DNA from: Psychrobacter arcticus 273-4
GTDB taxonomy: Bacteria; Pseudomonadota; Gammaproteobacteria; Pseudomonadales; Moraxellaceae
Assembly (NCBI RefSeq): GCF_000012305.1
Contig: NC_007204.1
Location: 2,046,001-2,110,000, forward strand
DNA length: 64,000 bases
Direction of reading: 5' to 3'
This document shows, in pieces, positions 9,626-17,911 of this stretch. The notes under the pieces were generated by a model that worked only from the letters and a program-made list of their open reading frames with translations, did not search any database and was not told the DNA's origin. Both the position numbers and the translations under genes were made by a program. Positions within the stretch are counted from its first letter, which is position 1. Every line of letters starts with the position of its first letter.

Positions 9626-9709
9626 AAAAAAGCCGCTTACAGCAATGAACTGACCCCCATAAGTTGGACACAATTTATGGGGGTCAGTTCATATCTAAGA
9701 GGTTTTTTT
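9626..9709 (+). terminator. Probable lon terminator with a palindrome in its loop
   Basis: AAAAAAGCCGCTTA (9626-9639) can pair imperfectly with TAAGAGG followed by seven T (9696-9709), a normal terminator layout. The intervening loop is almost entirely occupied by the 48-bp palindrome at 9645-9692, which would form its own stem on top. Confidence 0.5.
9645..9692. repeat. IS-end-like palindrome, copy 1
   Basis: 48 bp with arms ATGAACTGACCCCCATAAGTTG and its near-perfect complement around the loop GACA. One arm differs by one base pair (CAATTTAT instead of CAACTTAT). The arm resembles the terminal repeat of IS3-family elements (TGAACTGACCCC...GTTGGACA), so the whole looks like two IS ends face to face. 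Other copies are at 22032 and 34260. Confidence 0.85.
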
Positions 9710-9721
9710 ATGGCTTAAAAC

Positions 9722-9859
9722 TATCGTTGAAATACTTTAAAGTCGCTACCGTATTGCTGGTGTAAATTTTTTGCAGCCTCTGTCTGCGTAGGCACAGCAA
9801 GCAAGAAAAATTTGCACCAGTAGTACGTGTTGTATCGATATTACTTTTCACCGACTATA
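9722..9859 (+). repeat. Correia-like 138-bp element, copy 1
   Basis: 138 bp, left end TATCGTTGAAATAC (one change from TATAGTTG), right end CACCGACTATA, with the internal inverted arms CTGGTGTAAATTTTTT and GAAAAATTTGCACCAG. It lies between the converging 3' ends of lon and topA. Confidence 0.9.
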
Positions 9860-9884
9860 CTTATGGCTTACAGGTAAAAGAGAC

Positions 9885-12563
9885 TCACTCCTCTACCCAC
9901 TCACCTTTGCGCCAGTACACGCCCCAGCGTGTGGCTTTACCATTTTTCTCAGAGCCAATATACTGCTCTTTTTTCTTACGTGACCAACGCAGAATCGTAG
10001 GATTACCATCAGGATCTTCATCTGGTCCTTCAAACAGATACTGGAATTTATCTTCCATTTTATCTTTAATCTCTCTTAGCTCAGCAAGCTTTGGTGGACG
10101 CGTTTCCCGTACTTTAGGAAACTTAGATGCTGCTAAGAACATCCCGGCAGCCCCTTCACGCAAGATAAAGTAATCCTCATGCTTCACTGATTTTAGCTCT
10201 GGCAGATGAATAGGATCCATGCGCGGCGGTGCTGCTTCACCCGTTTTGAGCACTTTACGGGTATTGTCACATTGCTGGCAAGCGAAGTAAGGACCAAAGC
10301 GTCCCGTCTTAAGCTCCATTTGTCCATCGCACTTATTGCAGTCAATGGTTGGAGAGTCAGAACCAGGAACTTCAAACTTGCCTTCTTCTAAGACATAACC
10401 ATCACAATCAGGATTATTACCACAAACATGTAGCTTAAGACCGCCATCTACAATATAACCATTCATTGCCGTGCTACATTTCGGGCAACGCTTTTTCTCC
10501 ATCAAATCTCGGACTTCTGCCGCTTCATCATCACCTTCTGCATCATCAAGATTGGCAAAAGCTTCGACTGGCATTAAGTTCTTAGTGCCTTTACAGCGTT
10601 CTTTCGGCGGTAAGTTATAACCGGTACAACCTAAGAATACACCGGTAGAACCGGTACGCAGTTGCATCGGACGATCACAAAGATCGCAATGCACGTCTGG
10701 TACATCGGTCGGATCATTCGGGCGCATGCCGTCTTTTTCTTTAGCGCGATCAAGGGTAGTCTTGAAATCCCCGTAGAAATTATCAAGTACATCCTTCCAG
10801 TTTGTATCACCTTCAGCAACATGGTCCAGTTTATCTTCTAACGCTGCGGTAAAAGTATAATCCATCAAATCCGGAAAACTTGCCGTCAGTCTGTCAGTGA
10901 CAATATCACCCATTTTTTCGGCAAATAAACGCTTATTCTCGAGCTTCACATAACCACGATCTTGAATGGTCGAGATGATAGAAGCATATGTCGATGGACG
11001 ACCAATGCCTTTTTTCTCAAGCTCTTTAACCAAGCTTGCCTCAGTATAGCGCGGTGGCGGCTTGGTAAAATGCTGGCTTGGATCAAGTTTATCTACCGTT
11101 AACTTATCCCCTTTTTTGACATCAGGTAATAAATTGTCGTCGGTCTTGGCAGGTGGCATGACTTTGGTATAACCATCAAATACCAAGGTGCGACCGCGCG
11201 CTTTTAGCTCGACATCATCAGCAGCAACGAATAAATTTACTGATAAATATTTTGCTGGTAGCATCTGACAGGCCACAAACTGACGCCAAATTAGCTCATA
11301 CAAACGTATCGCATCACGCTCAACAGCTTTAAGCTGCGTTGATTTCATATTGACGTTAGACGGACGAATCGCTTCATGCGCCTCTTGTGCGCCTTGCTTA
11401 TTACCATAGAAGGTTGGCTTTTCTGGCACATATTTTGCGCCATAGCTGTCTTCAATATAACCACGTACAGCAGCCAGCGCATCGCCTGATAAAAAGGTTG
11501 AATCGGTACGCATATAAGTGATATGACCGGCTTCATATAAGCGCTGCGCTAAAATCATGGTTTTCTTAACCGAAAATCCTAATCTTGTACTGGCAGCTTG
11601 TTGCAAAGTCGAGGTAATAAAAGGCGCGCTTGGACGTGACTGCGTTGGCTTTTCTTCACGTTCTTTAACGATAAAGTCATTTGCTTTAAGAACATCTAAT
11701 ACTTTATCGGTCTGCTCTTTATTAACGAGCTTTAGCGTTTTGCCGCCTTGCTTGGTAGCTTCTAAACGAATACCAATTTGCTCAGCGTCTGTGGCTTTTT
11801 TATCTTTATTATCAACAATATGGGTATCGGCATGAATCTGCCAATACTCTTCTGGAATAAAGGCGCGGATTTCGTGTTCACGCTCAACGACCAAGCGCAT
11901 AGCAACTGACTGTACGCGACCCGCAGATAAACCGCGCGCGACCTTTTGCCACAGTAATGGCGATACCATAAAACCAACCACACGGTCTAAAAAGCGCCGC
12001 GCTTGTTGCGCATTGACGCGGTCAATATCAAGTTTAGAAGGCTGCTTAAAAGCATTTTGAATAGCAGATTTGGTAATCTCGTTAAAGACCACGCGCTCAT
12101 ATTTACTGTCTGCGCCGCCAATCACTTCTTTGAGATGCCAAGCAATGGCTTCTCCCTCTCTATCCATATCCGTCGCGAGATAGATTTTATCAGCGTCTTT
12201 GGCTAAGGCTTTCAGCTCTTTAATGACCTTGGTCTTGTTTGGCAACACTTCATAGACTGCCGCCCAATCATGCTCAGGGTCAATACCCATGCGCCGTACC
12301 AATGCTTGCTGAGTTTTTTCTTCTTTGGTCAGGATGTCATCTTTTTTGGTCGTTGCTGGTTTCTTTGCGCTTTTGCTCGCACCAACGGGCAAATCTCGGA
12401 CATGACCGATACTTGAGCGCACGATAAAATCATCACCCAAGTATTTATTGATGGTTTTTGCCTTGGCAGGTGATTCAACAATCACTAAAGACTTACCTTT
12501 TGGGCTGCCTTTGGGTTTGTCTGCAGCGGGCGCTGCGCTTTTTTTGGTTGTGGGTTTTGTCAT
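9885..12563 (-). CDS. topA: DNA topoisomerase I
   Basis: A type IA topoisomerase of about 892 residues that relaxes negative supercoils. The TOPRIM domain opens with [14 protein letters not shown], the active-site tyrosine lies in ITYMRTDST, and the C-terminus carries four-cysteine zinc ribbons ([30 protein letters not shown]). The frame is open to 12614. MTKPTTKK at 12563 was chosen because it begins the Lys/Pro/Ala-rich leader just before the TOPRIM domain. An ATG at 12578 is nearly as likely, since no clear Shine-Dalgarno decides between them. The gene converges with lon. Confidence 0.95.
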   Translation of the reverse strand: MTKPTTKKSAAPAADKPKGSPKGKSLVIVESPAKAKTINKYLGDDFIVRSSIGHVRDLPVGASKSAKKPATTKKDDILTKEEKTQQALVRRMGIDPEHDWAAVYEVLPNKTKVIKELKALAKDADKIYLATDMDREGEAIAWHLKEVIGGADSKYERVVFNEITKSAIQNAFKQPSKLDIDRVNAQQARRFLDRVVGFMVSPLLWQKVARGLSAGRVQSVAMRLVVEREHEIRAFIPEEYWQIHADTHIVDNKDKKATDAEQIGIRLEATKQGGKTLKLVNKEQTDKVLDVLKANDFIVKEREEKPTQSRPSAPFITSTLQQAASTRLGFSVKKTMILAQRLYEAGHITYMRTDSTFLSGDALAAVRGYIEDSYGAKYVPEKPTFYGNKQGAQEAHEAIRPSNVNMKSTQLKAVERDAIRLYELIWRQFVACQMLPAKYLSVNLFVAADDVELKARGRTLVFDGYTKVMPPAKTDDNLLPDVKKGDKLTVDKLDPSQHFTKPPPRYTEASLVKELEKKGIGRPSTYASIISTIQDRGYVKLENKRLFAEKMGDIVTDRLTASFPDLMDYTFTAALEDKLDHVAEGDTNWKDVLDNFYGDFKTTLDRAKEKDGMRPNDPTDVPDVHCDLCDRPMQLRTGSTGVFLGCTGYNLPPKERCKGTKNLMPVEAFANLDDAEGDDEAAEVRDLMEKKRCPKCSTAMNGYIVDGGLKLHVCGNNPDCDGYVLEEGKFEVPGSDSPTIDCNKCDGQMELKTGRFGPYFACQQCDNTRKVLKTGEAAPPRMDPIHLPELKSVKHEDYFILREGAAGMFLAASKFPKVRETRPPKLAELREIKDKMEDKFQYLFEGPDEDPDGNPTILRWSRKKKEQYIGSEKNGKATRWGVYWRKGEWVEE

Positions 12564-12811
12564 ATGTGACGACACCATAATAAGTAAATTAAAATAAGAA
12601 TTGTCTAGCAGCATGCCATTTATAGGGTTTGGTTATAATAGCTTGGCAAATTATTGTAGTAATGGCTGCTAGTAAAATCGGTTATAAAAAAACGATAACC
12701 ATAACGAAAGGATTCAGTTATAAAGACGTTACACTGCTAAGGCTTAAACTGTCAACTGAAAATGATTGACCGTATGTCAAAAGCACTTGCATATCCTTCG
12801 CTTATGGAGAC

Positions 12812-12843
12812 GAAAAAACAATTTGCTACCTTTTAGCAATTTT
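12812..12843 (-). terminator. Terminator of the hypothetical gene at 12843
   Basis: On the minus strand, ATTGCTA pairs with TAGCAAAT around AAAGG, followed by a TGTTTTTT tail, immediately after the stop codon. Confidence 0.55.
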
Positions 12844-13439
12844 TATAGGCTCTTTTGCATCTGTAGCACCCATTGCTCAAGCTTTTCTTTGAGCGCTAAT
12901 AAATCGCTCTCAATCAATTTTTGCTCATACGCAGGATTGGTCGCAGGGCGTACATAAGCGATATCTTCCCAATAAATCACAATGCTATTAGCTTTAGTCA
13001 ATAAACCCTTTACATAGGGCTCAATACTGACTGGCAAATCCAGTGGTATCTTGTCCAAACTGATATTGGTCTTCTTAACAATCGTATGCGTATTGCTTTG
13101 ATTAGCACGAATAGCACTTGGCACAGTGAGCGTGAGCTCATCTTTAGTCGTATCAACAAAATTATTATCTGGTCGCCATTGTCCATCGATCATTTGATAG
13201 CGTGTATAAGGCAGATGCGTATCTTCTAATATTAAGCCATACTGACCCATCATCCCGCGACCATACTCGTTGTCTTTGCCCTTTATCCAGTCAGGACAAG
13301 CTACTAGCTTTGGATTGAGCTGCAATCGACGCGCGGTCATACGCAGCTTATCTAAACGCTGATCGATACCGCTCGGCTTGAGCGCCATCATACTCCCTAA
13401 TACGAATAGTACAATGATAATAACAATCCACATACCCAT
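12843..13439 (-). CDS. Hypothetical single-pass membrane protein
   Basis: A 198-residue protein with an N-terminal membrane anchor (MGMWIVIIIVLFVLGSMMAL), followed by a soluble region that would face the periplasm or be held at the inner membrane. The body has CPDWIKGK near residue 48, a Trp/Tyr-rich segment (HLPYTRYQMIDGQWRPDNNF) and a C-terminal helix rich in Leu, Glu and Lys. It looks like an uncharacterised Moraxellaceae protein, but I do not recognise a named domain. AAAGGTC upstream of the ATG supports the start. It is transcribed alone and ends in a good terminator. Confidence 0.7.
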   Translation of the reverse strand: MGMWIVIIIVLFVLGSMMALKPSGIDQRLDKLRMTARRLQLNPKLVACPDWIKGKDNEYGRGMMGQYGLILEDTHLPYTRYQMIDGQWRPDNNFVDTTKDELTLTVPSAIRANQSNTHTIVKKTNISLDKIPLDLPVSIEPYVKGLLTKANSIVIYWEDIAYVRPATNPAYEQKLIESDLLALKEKLEQWVLQMQKSL

Positions 13440-13780
13440 GACAATCTGACCTTTTAGCTAATGAATTCGCTCATAACAGCGTTTATTTATATATATGACT
13501 GACATTGATAACTGTATTTATAATGCATGTAAGCCCTCAAAAACCAAGCAAAATAGATAGCATGTACATAAATTACCGTTTGGTAGATTCTATATTATCA
13601 TGAGACAAGCAAACGGCTCACCTACAAAGCGGCTGATATTTATAGTGGTATATCAAATACTTAGTACAGAAAACAACTCATCCAATAACAAGATACAAAA
13701 AGTCGTGCATATAAAAAGGTGCTATGATAAACCATAATTTCAAACGCGCGCAGGTTTATTATGAATAATCTTATTAACCA
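13440..13780. other. Gene-free AT-rich spacer
   Basis: 341 bp between the hypothetical membrane protein and exbD. No ORF with coding character is seen. TATAGTGGTATATCAAATACTT at 13641 faintly resembles one end of the 138-bp element but has no partner. Confidence 0.5.
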
Positions 13781-14182
13781 TTATTCATTAACAAAGGCTA
13801 TTTTGCTTAACCCCGCTTGACTAGCCGCCGCCAACACTTGGGCGACCGTATCATATTTACTGTCTTTATCCGCACGTAGCTGTACAGAAGGGTCTTTACC
13901 AGTGGCACTTTGCTGCTGCAAACGTACTGCTAGCTCCTCCATAGTAATAGGGTCGCTGTCCCAAAATATGCCTGCGTCTTTGTCAATACTGATTTGAATC
14001 GCCTCGGGCGGGATTTCATTTAACGTCGCACTGGTCTTTGGCAAATCTAATGGCACCGCTGGATTCAGTACGCTAGCCGTCAGCAAAAAGATAATCATCA
14101 ATACCAGCATGATATCAATCAGCGGAATGAGGTTCATCTCATTCATGCTTTGACTATCATCATCACCCAATTGAAATGCCAT
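13781..14182 (-). CDS. exbD: ExbD, TonB-system energy transducer
   Basis: A 133-residue inner-membrane protein with one membrane helix (LIPLIDIMLVLMIIFLLTAS) and a periplasmic domain, as usual for ExbD. It works with ExbB as a proton channel that energises TonB for outer-membrane uptake of iron complexes and vitamin B12. The helix carries the conserved Asp (LIDIML) needed for proton flow. The frame is open to 14296, but that would overlap exbB deeply. The ATG at 14182 lies 7 bp after the exbB stop and begins MAFQLGDDDSQ, a normal ExbD start. It is last in the tonB-exbB-exbD operon. Confidence 0.92.
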   Translation of the reverse strand: MAFQLGDDDSQSMNEMNLIPLIDIMLVLMIIFLLTASVLNPAVPLDLPKTSATLNEIPPEAIQISIDKDAGIFWDSDPITMEELAVRLQQQSATGKDPSVQLRADKDSKYDTVAQVLAAASQAGLSKIAFVNE

Positions 14183-14189
14183 AATATTC

Positions 14190-14771
14190 TCAAATTGATG
14201 GTTGTTGTGTAGCTGATAGCTCAGCAGATTGCGCCAGCAAGTCATGGGCGCGATCATTGGCATGGTACATGACGCTGCGATTAATACGTACCGCAAGGTT
14301 ATAGAACACCACCGCTGGAATCGCCACGGCTATTCCTAAACCGGTCATGATAAGTGCCTCACCTACCGGTCCCGCTACCTGCCCAAGTCCCGCTTGTCCG
14401 CTCATACCAATATTATGCAGGGCATGAAAAATACCCCATACTGTCCCAAACAGACCAATAAATGGCGCAATCGCCGCCGTCGTACCCAGGATAGGTAAAC
14501 CACGCTCGCTGGAAAAACGGTAACGACCAATGTGCTTTAGTAAGGTTTGCTCAGTAATCAGGCGCCGCGTCGCGGCATCTGCTACGCTTAAATCTGAGCG
14601 CTTTGCCTGCAGCTGCTGGCTCAAATCATCGGCAACAGTAGTCACCAATTTTCGGCTTTGTAGTACACGGATGATGCCCGTGACCCAAGAAACGATAGAT
14701 AAAGCGAGCAGTAAAAAGAACAAGGTTCTAGTCACCGCATCGCTATATTGCCAGTAATTTGTAAAGTCCAT
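14190..14771 (-). CDS. exbB: ExbB, TonB-system proton channel
   Basis: A 193-residue inner-membrane protein of the MotA/TolQ/ExbB family with three membrane segments, at about residues 14-36, 95-118 and 138-162. The conserved core ILGTTAAIAPFIGLFGTVWGI and GPVGEALIMTGLGIAVAIPAV identify it. It forms the pentameric channel around ExbD and stabilises TonB. AGGAG nine bases before the ATG gives a clear start. It lies 106 bp after tonB and 7 bp before exbD, so all three are expected in one transcript under the Fur-like site ahead of tonB. Confidence 0.93.
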   Translation of the reverse strand: MDFTNYWQYSDAVTRTLFFLLLALSIVSWVTGIIRVLQSRKLVTTVADDLSQQLQAKRSDLSVADAATRRLITEQTLLKHIGRYRFSSERGLPILGTTAAIAPFIGLFGTVWGIFHALHNIGMSGQAGLGQVAGPVGEALIMTGLGIAVAIPAVVFYNLAVRINRSVMYHANDRAHDLLAQSAELSATQQPSI

Positions 14772-14876
14772 GTCAGACTCCTTGTGTTATTGCATGACTT
14801 GCCAATTTATTATATGTGACGATCTTAGTCTTAATAAAAGGCTAAAGCGAATATCTTGCAGCGTGTAGCAGCTTCT

Positions 14877-15890
14877 TTATGGCACGATATAAGTAACAGG
14901 TAACGTGACATTACCGACTACGGGCGCGCCATTTTTCATAAAGGGTTTGAATTTTCCAGAACGGACTTGTCGCTGTGCTTCTTTATCTAATGCTGCAATT
15001 CCAGAAGATTGAGCGATACGCACACTATCAATACCCCCTTGTTTATTGACTCTCAGCACCAACACTACGTTGAGCGTATCACCCGAATTTGCTCGTCGTG
15101 CGACACGCTCAGGGAAACTGAAGTTCGGAGCTGATACCCAATTTGCCGAGCTGGCGGTAAAGTTAACAGGATCATTACTTCCAGTAGCTGCTTTGATGGC
15201 CCCTTCTACTTGCTTAGCCGCTCTTACTGCTTTTTGAGCCGCGTCATTTGCCGCTTCGGCACTCGCTTTAGCTTGGGCATCTCGAGCGGCTTTAGCATTT
15301 GCTACTCTTTGCGCCTCTTTAGCCTGCGCCTGTTGCATCTGTGCTTCTTGCGCCGCTTTTTCCGCTTGCGCTGCTACGATACGACGTTGTTCAGCTTGCT
15401 GATCGTTGGCTTGTGGCTTATTAGCGCGCTGCTCAGATATGGCCTTATCAATAGCGGGATGTGGCTCTTCTTGCTGAATCTGTTTTTGTGGCGGCTTTTC
15501 TTGAGTAATCGAGGTTGTCTTTTCTTTTTTAACTACCGGTGCAATAACAGGTTTCTTTTCCTGTACCACTTGTTGTTTTGACATCTCTGCGAACGGTTTT
15601 GGTTTTGCTATAGCCTGCTGCTTTGGCACTGGTGCTGTTTTCTCTATCGCGACCTTAGCGGCTTCTTTTTTAACAGGTTTAGCAACCTTGACTATTTCTT
15701 TCGGTAACGCAGCAGGTAATGACACCAGCTCTATTTCTATAGGCGGCGTCTGTTTTGGCGGCGCGATTTTGGGCGCAGACGGTTTCATTGCCACCAATGC
15801 CACTGCCGTGAGCACGTGAAGCCCTACCACTACTAGTATAGCTATCAAGATTGATTTAAGTGGTGGCCTCTCTAAATCCATTGAACTCAT
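14877..15890 (-). CDS. tonB: TonB energy-transducing protein
   Basis: A 337-residue TonB. The N-terminal anchor (ILIAILVVVGLHVLTAVALVA) is followed by a Pro/Lys-rich periplasm-spanning stretch (about 40-150) and an Ala/Gln-rich, probably coiled-coil region (about 150-235). The C-terminal TonB domain ends GNVTLPVTYIVP. It carries energy from ExbBD to outer-membrane receptors. It is longer than the E. coli protein (239 residues) because of the Ala/Gln section. It is first in the tonB-exbB-exbD operon. A Fur-like palindrome 36-64 bp upstream suggests repression by iron. No receptor gene is in the window. Confidence 0.92.
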   Translation of the reverse strand: MSSMDLERPPLKSILIAILVVVGLHVLTAVALVAMKPSAPKIAPPKQTPPIEIELVSLPAALPKEIVKVAKPVKKEAAKVAIEKTAPVPKQQAIAKPKPFAEMSKQQVVQEKKPVIAPVVKKEKTTSITQEKPPQKQIQQEEPHPAIDKAISEQRANKPQANDQQAEQRRIVAAQAEKAAQEAQMQQAQAKEAQRVANAKAARDAQAKASAEAANDAAQKAVRAAKQVEGAIKAATGSNDPVNFTASSANWVSAPNFSFPERVARRANSGDTLNVVLVLRVNKQGGIDSVRIAQSSGIAALDKEAQRQVRSGKFKPFMKNGAPVVGNVTLPVTYIVP

Positions 15891-15925
15891 AATACTCTAG
15901 CATTTAACCGTCATAGAATGGTGGT

Positions 15926-15954
15926 GATAATAATACAAACGATAATTATTACCA
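15926..15954 (-). promoter_or_regulatory. Fur-like box ahead of tonB
   Basis: GATAATTATTACC (15941-15953) differs by one base from the 6-1-6 Fur core GATAATNATTATC, and a second half-match TGATAATAAT lies just beside it (15926-15935). Placed 36-64 bp upstream of tonB, it fits iron repression. Confidence 0.6.
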
Positions 15955-16028
15955 ATAGTAAATTTATAATATTTCAGTGATGTTCGTTAATTTTTTAAGT
16001 TAAATTTAGATAAATATACGGGTTTGTT

Positions 16029-16130
16029 ATGACCCCCTCATTGATTATTGGCGGTGCTGTGGGTCTAGGTGAGCTATTCCCTACCTTGTCAGTATGGCGC
16101 TAATGGTATCCGGGGTTTCAGCCTTAGTCA
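16029..16130 (+). pseudogene. Possible decayed ClC-type channel fragment
   Basis: A 24-codon ORF reads MTPSLIIGGAVGLGELFPTL before a stop, and another frame continues with YLVSMALMVSGVSALVSSSL. Together these resemble the PSLxIGAxxG and following helix of ClC chloride channels joined by a frameshift. No other part of such a gene is seen in the 495-bp gap between tonB and the TetR gene. The match is short and from memory, so it is tentative. Confidence 0.25.
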
Positions 16131-16228
16131 GTTCATCACTAAACTTAAATCCTTGATGAGCCTATCGTCACAGGCTGTGTCATTATCAACATCGATCTAT
16201 TGCCTTAATGCGTCAAGCAATTGAGTTA

Positions 16229-16366
16229 TATAGTCGGTGAAAAGTAATATCGATACAACACGTACTACTGGTGCAAATTTTTCTTGCTTGCTGTGCCTAC
16301 GCAGACAGAGGCTGCAAAAAATTTACACCAGCAATACTGCAGCGACTTTAAAGTATTTCAACTATA
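16229..16366 (-). repeat. Correia-like 138-bp element, copy 2
   Basis: A 138-bp copy from TATAGTCGGTGAAAAG to CAACTATA, reverse orientation. It ends 20 bp from the stop codon of the TetR-family gene. Confidence 0.92.
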
Positions 16367-16386
16367 GCTGTTGTTCGAATCTACAA

Positions 16387-17052
16387 CTACTCGAGTCCGC
16401 AACCCCGTAGTATAAAAGGTATTAAGAAGTCAGCGGCGCGTGCCTCGTCTGTCTCATCATACGCGCTCTTTTGCATCAAACCGACGATTTCTGTTTCAAA
16501 CTCTGCATAGCGCTGCGTGGTTGCCCAAATCAAAATCAATAGCTGTAAGGGGTCAGCAATGGCGATTTTGCCTTGCTCGTGCCATGTTTTCATGACTTGT
16601 GTTTTATCCAGTGCCCAATCTTTCATCGCAGTCGACATAAAATCATGTAAATGCGGGGCACCGCCGATGACCTCTAACGCGAATAGCTTATGGCGGTTTG
16701 GGTGCGCAAACGCTTGATGCAATTTGGTGCGGACAAATTTTTCGATAACTGTTTTGGGATCGCTATCTACCGTCATCGTCACCAAGCCATCATTCCACTC
16801 TTGAATAATGGTGCGCAAGACCATTTCGTACAGATTTTTCTTATTCTTAAAGTAGTAATGTACATTGGCTTTTGGTAGCCCTGCTCGATCAGCAATACCC
16901 TGCATCGTGGCACCGCGATAGCTTTGTAGCACAAACTCTTCTTCAGCGGCAGTCAAAATCACCGCTTGATTTTGAGCACGAATATCTTGCTGATTGCGAT
17001 GAACCACGCCCTCAGAGGCAGATGGGGTATTTGTTTTAGCACTTTGAGTCAT
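16387..17052 (-). CDS. TetR-family transcriptional regulator (RutR-like)
   Basis: A 221-residue one-component regulator. The N-terminal TetR helix-turn-helix is at about residues 30-75 (GATMQGIADRAGLPKANVHYYFKNKKNLYEMV). The C-terminal domain, with WHEQGKIAIADPLQLLILIWATTQRYAEFE, resembles that of RutR, the regulator of pyrimidine use. Without pyrimidine genes nearby, the ligand and targets remain open. It is transcribed alone, toward tonB. Upstream, 517 bp separate it from trpR and hold a 12-bp tandem repeat and the trpR promoter. Confidence 0.85.
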   Translation of the reverse strand: MTQSAKTNTPSASEGVVHRNQQDIRAQNQAVILTAAEEEFVLQSYRGATMQGIADRAGLPKANVHYYFKNKKNLYEMVLRTIIQEWNDGLVTMTVDSDPKTVIEKFVRTKLHQAFAHPNRHKLFALEVIGGAPHLHDFMSTAMKDWALDKTQVMKTWHEQGKIAIADPLQLLILIWATTQRYAEFETEIVGLMQKSAYDETDEARAADFLIPFILRGCGLE

Positions 17053-17247
17053 AGGATGAGCCGTTAGACGTTAATGTCAATAAATAACCATATTCTAGCG
17101 TGACTTTAAGATAAACTGTGAATGAATACGCTGATTTTTATGATAAAAAATAAAAATATTTTGCATAAATTAATTGACCAAATAGTCAGGTTTAAGCGGA
17201 ATGGTTAATATTAAATCAATTACGACTCAACCGATACTACTTTCACA

Positions 17248-17300
17248 TGAGTTTTCCCCTGAGTTTTTCTCTGAGTTTTTCTCTGAGTTTTTCTCTGAGT
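17248..17300 (+). repeat. 12-bp tandem repeat between tetR-type gene and trpR
   Basis: Four tandem units of TGAGTTTTTCTC (first unit TGAGTTTTCCCC) plus a partial fifth. It lies in the 517-bp gene-free stretch 17053-17569, which otherwise holds AT-rich sequence and the trpR promoter. Confidence 0.85.
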
Positions 17301-17489
17301 CATGTAATCAAACGATAACGTCTCCGCTTTATAAGTTTATATCTCTCAAATGATACATTTGTATCCCTCAAAATTTTTTAATGTCAGAGCCAGCTCATTG
17401 CGATTAGCTGATTTTTTATTTTTATACCGAATTGAATGTTATAAAAACAGACCTTCAATCAAACATTGCTAAAAAATTAATCACTTTAC

Positions 17490-17522
17490 TTGTTTTTTAT
17501 GTACTACTGTACTAGAATACTG
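17490..17522 (+). promoter_or_regulatory. trpR promoter with possible TrpR operator
   Basis: TTGTTT (17490) and TAGAAT (17513) are spaced by 17 bp and form a reasonable sigma-70 promoter. ATGTACTACTGTACTAGAATACTG (17499-17522) overlaps the -10 region and carries repeated GTACT / GTACTAG half-sites like those of trp operators. This suggests autoregulation of trpR and tryptophan control of the downstream genes. The operator match is by eye. Confidence 0.4.
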
Positions 17523-17569
17523 AAACAAGATGACTGTTAATCTATCCTTTTTTATGAAGATTGAATATT

Positions 17570-17845
17570 ATGAGTACTGACCCTTATCGCAGTTTATCAA
17601 ATCATTTAGCCAGTTGTGATGACAGCGTCGATATTGACATGCTACTAAGCGCACTGTTAACAGATAAAGAGCAATTTGAAATTGCCAATCGTATTCGTAT
17701 TTTTGATTTATTAGAGCGCGGCGTCACCCAACGTGAAATCTCTGAACAGTTAGGCGTAGGTATTGCGACCGTCTCTCGCGGTGCCAAAGCCATGCAAATT
17801 CACGATGTCAGTGCGCTGCTAGCAACCCACAGACAAGAGGCTTAA
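17570..17845 (+). CDS. trpR: Trp repressor TrpR
   Basis: A 91-residue all-helical repressor that binds L-tryptophan and then DNA. The segment LLSALLTDKEQFEIANRIRIFDLLERG and the helix-turn-helix QREISEQLGVGIATVSRGAK match the TrpR family closely, and length is normal (E. coli 108). The ATG at 17570 was chosen over a TTG at 17561. It lies 66 bp ahead of trpE on the same strand. This direct linkage to the anthranilate synthase genes is unlike E. coli, where trpR is unlinked, and argues that trpEG is its target here. Confidence 0.92.
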   Translation: MSTDPYRSLSNHLASCDDSVDIDMLLSALLTDKEQFEIANRIRIFDLLERGVTQREISEQLGVGIATVSRGAKAMQIHDVSALLATHRQEA

Positions 17846-17911
17846 TAAATCAATCAACGCTATTTGCATTTATTTTAGCCAATACCTATTTGAATTACTT
17901 TGGAACTCATT

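Noticed and set aside
13641-13667. TATAGTGGTATATCAAATACTT as a further 138-bp element copy
   Set aside because: Only one end is similar, with no core and no matching right end within 160 bp.
17053-17560. trp leader peptide attenuator
   Set aside because: No short ORF with tandem Trp codons and alternative hairpins before trpR or in the 66-bp gap before trpE.
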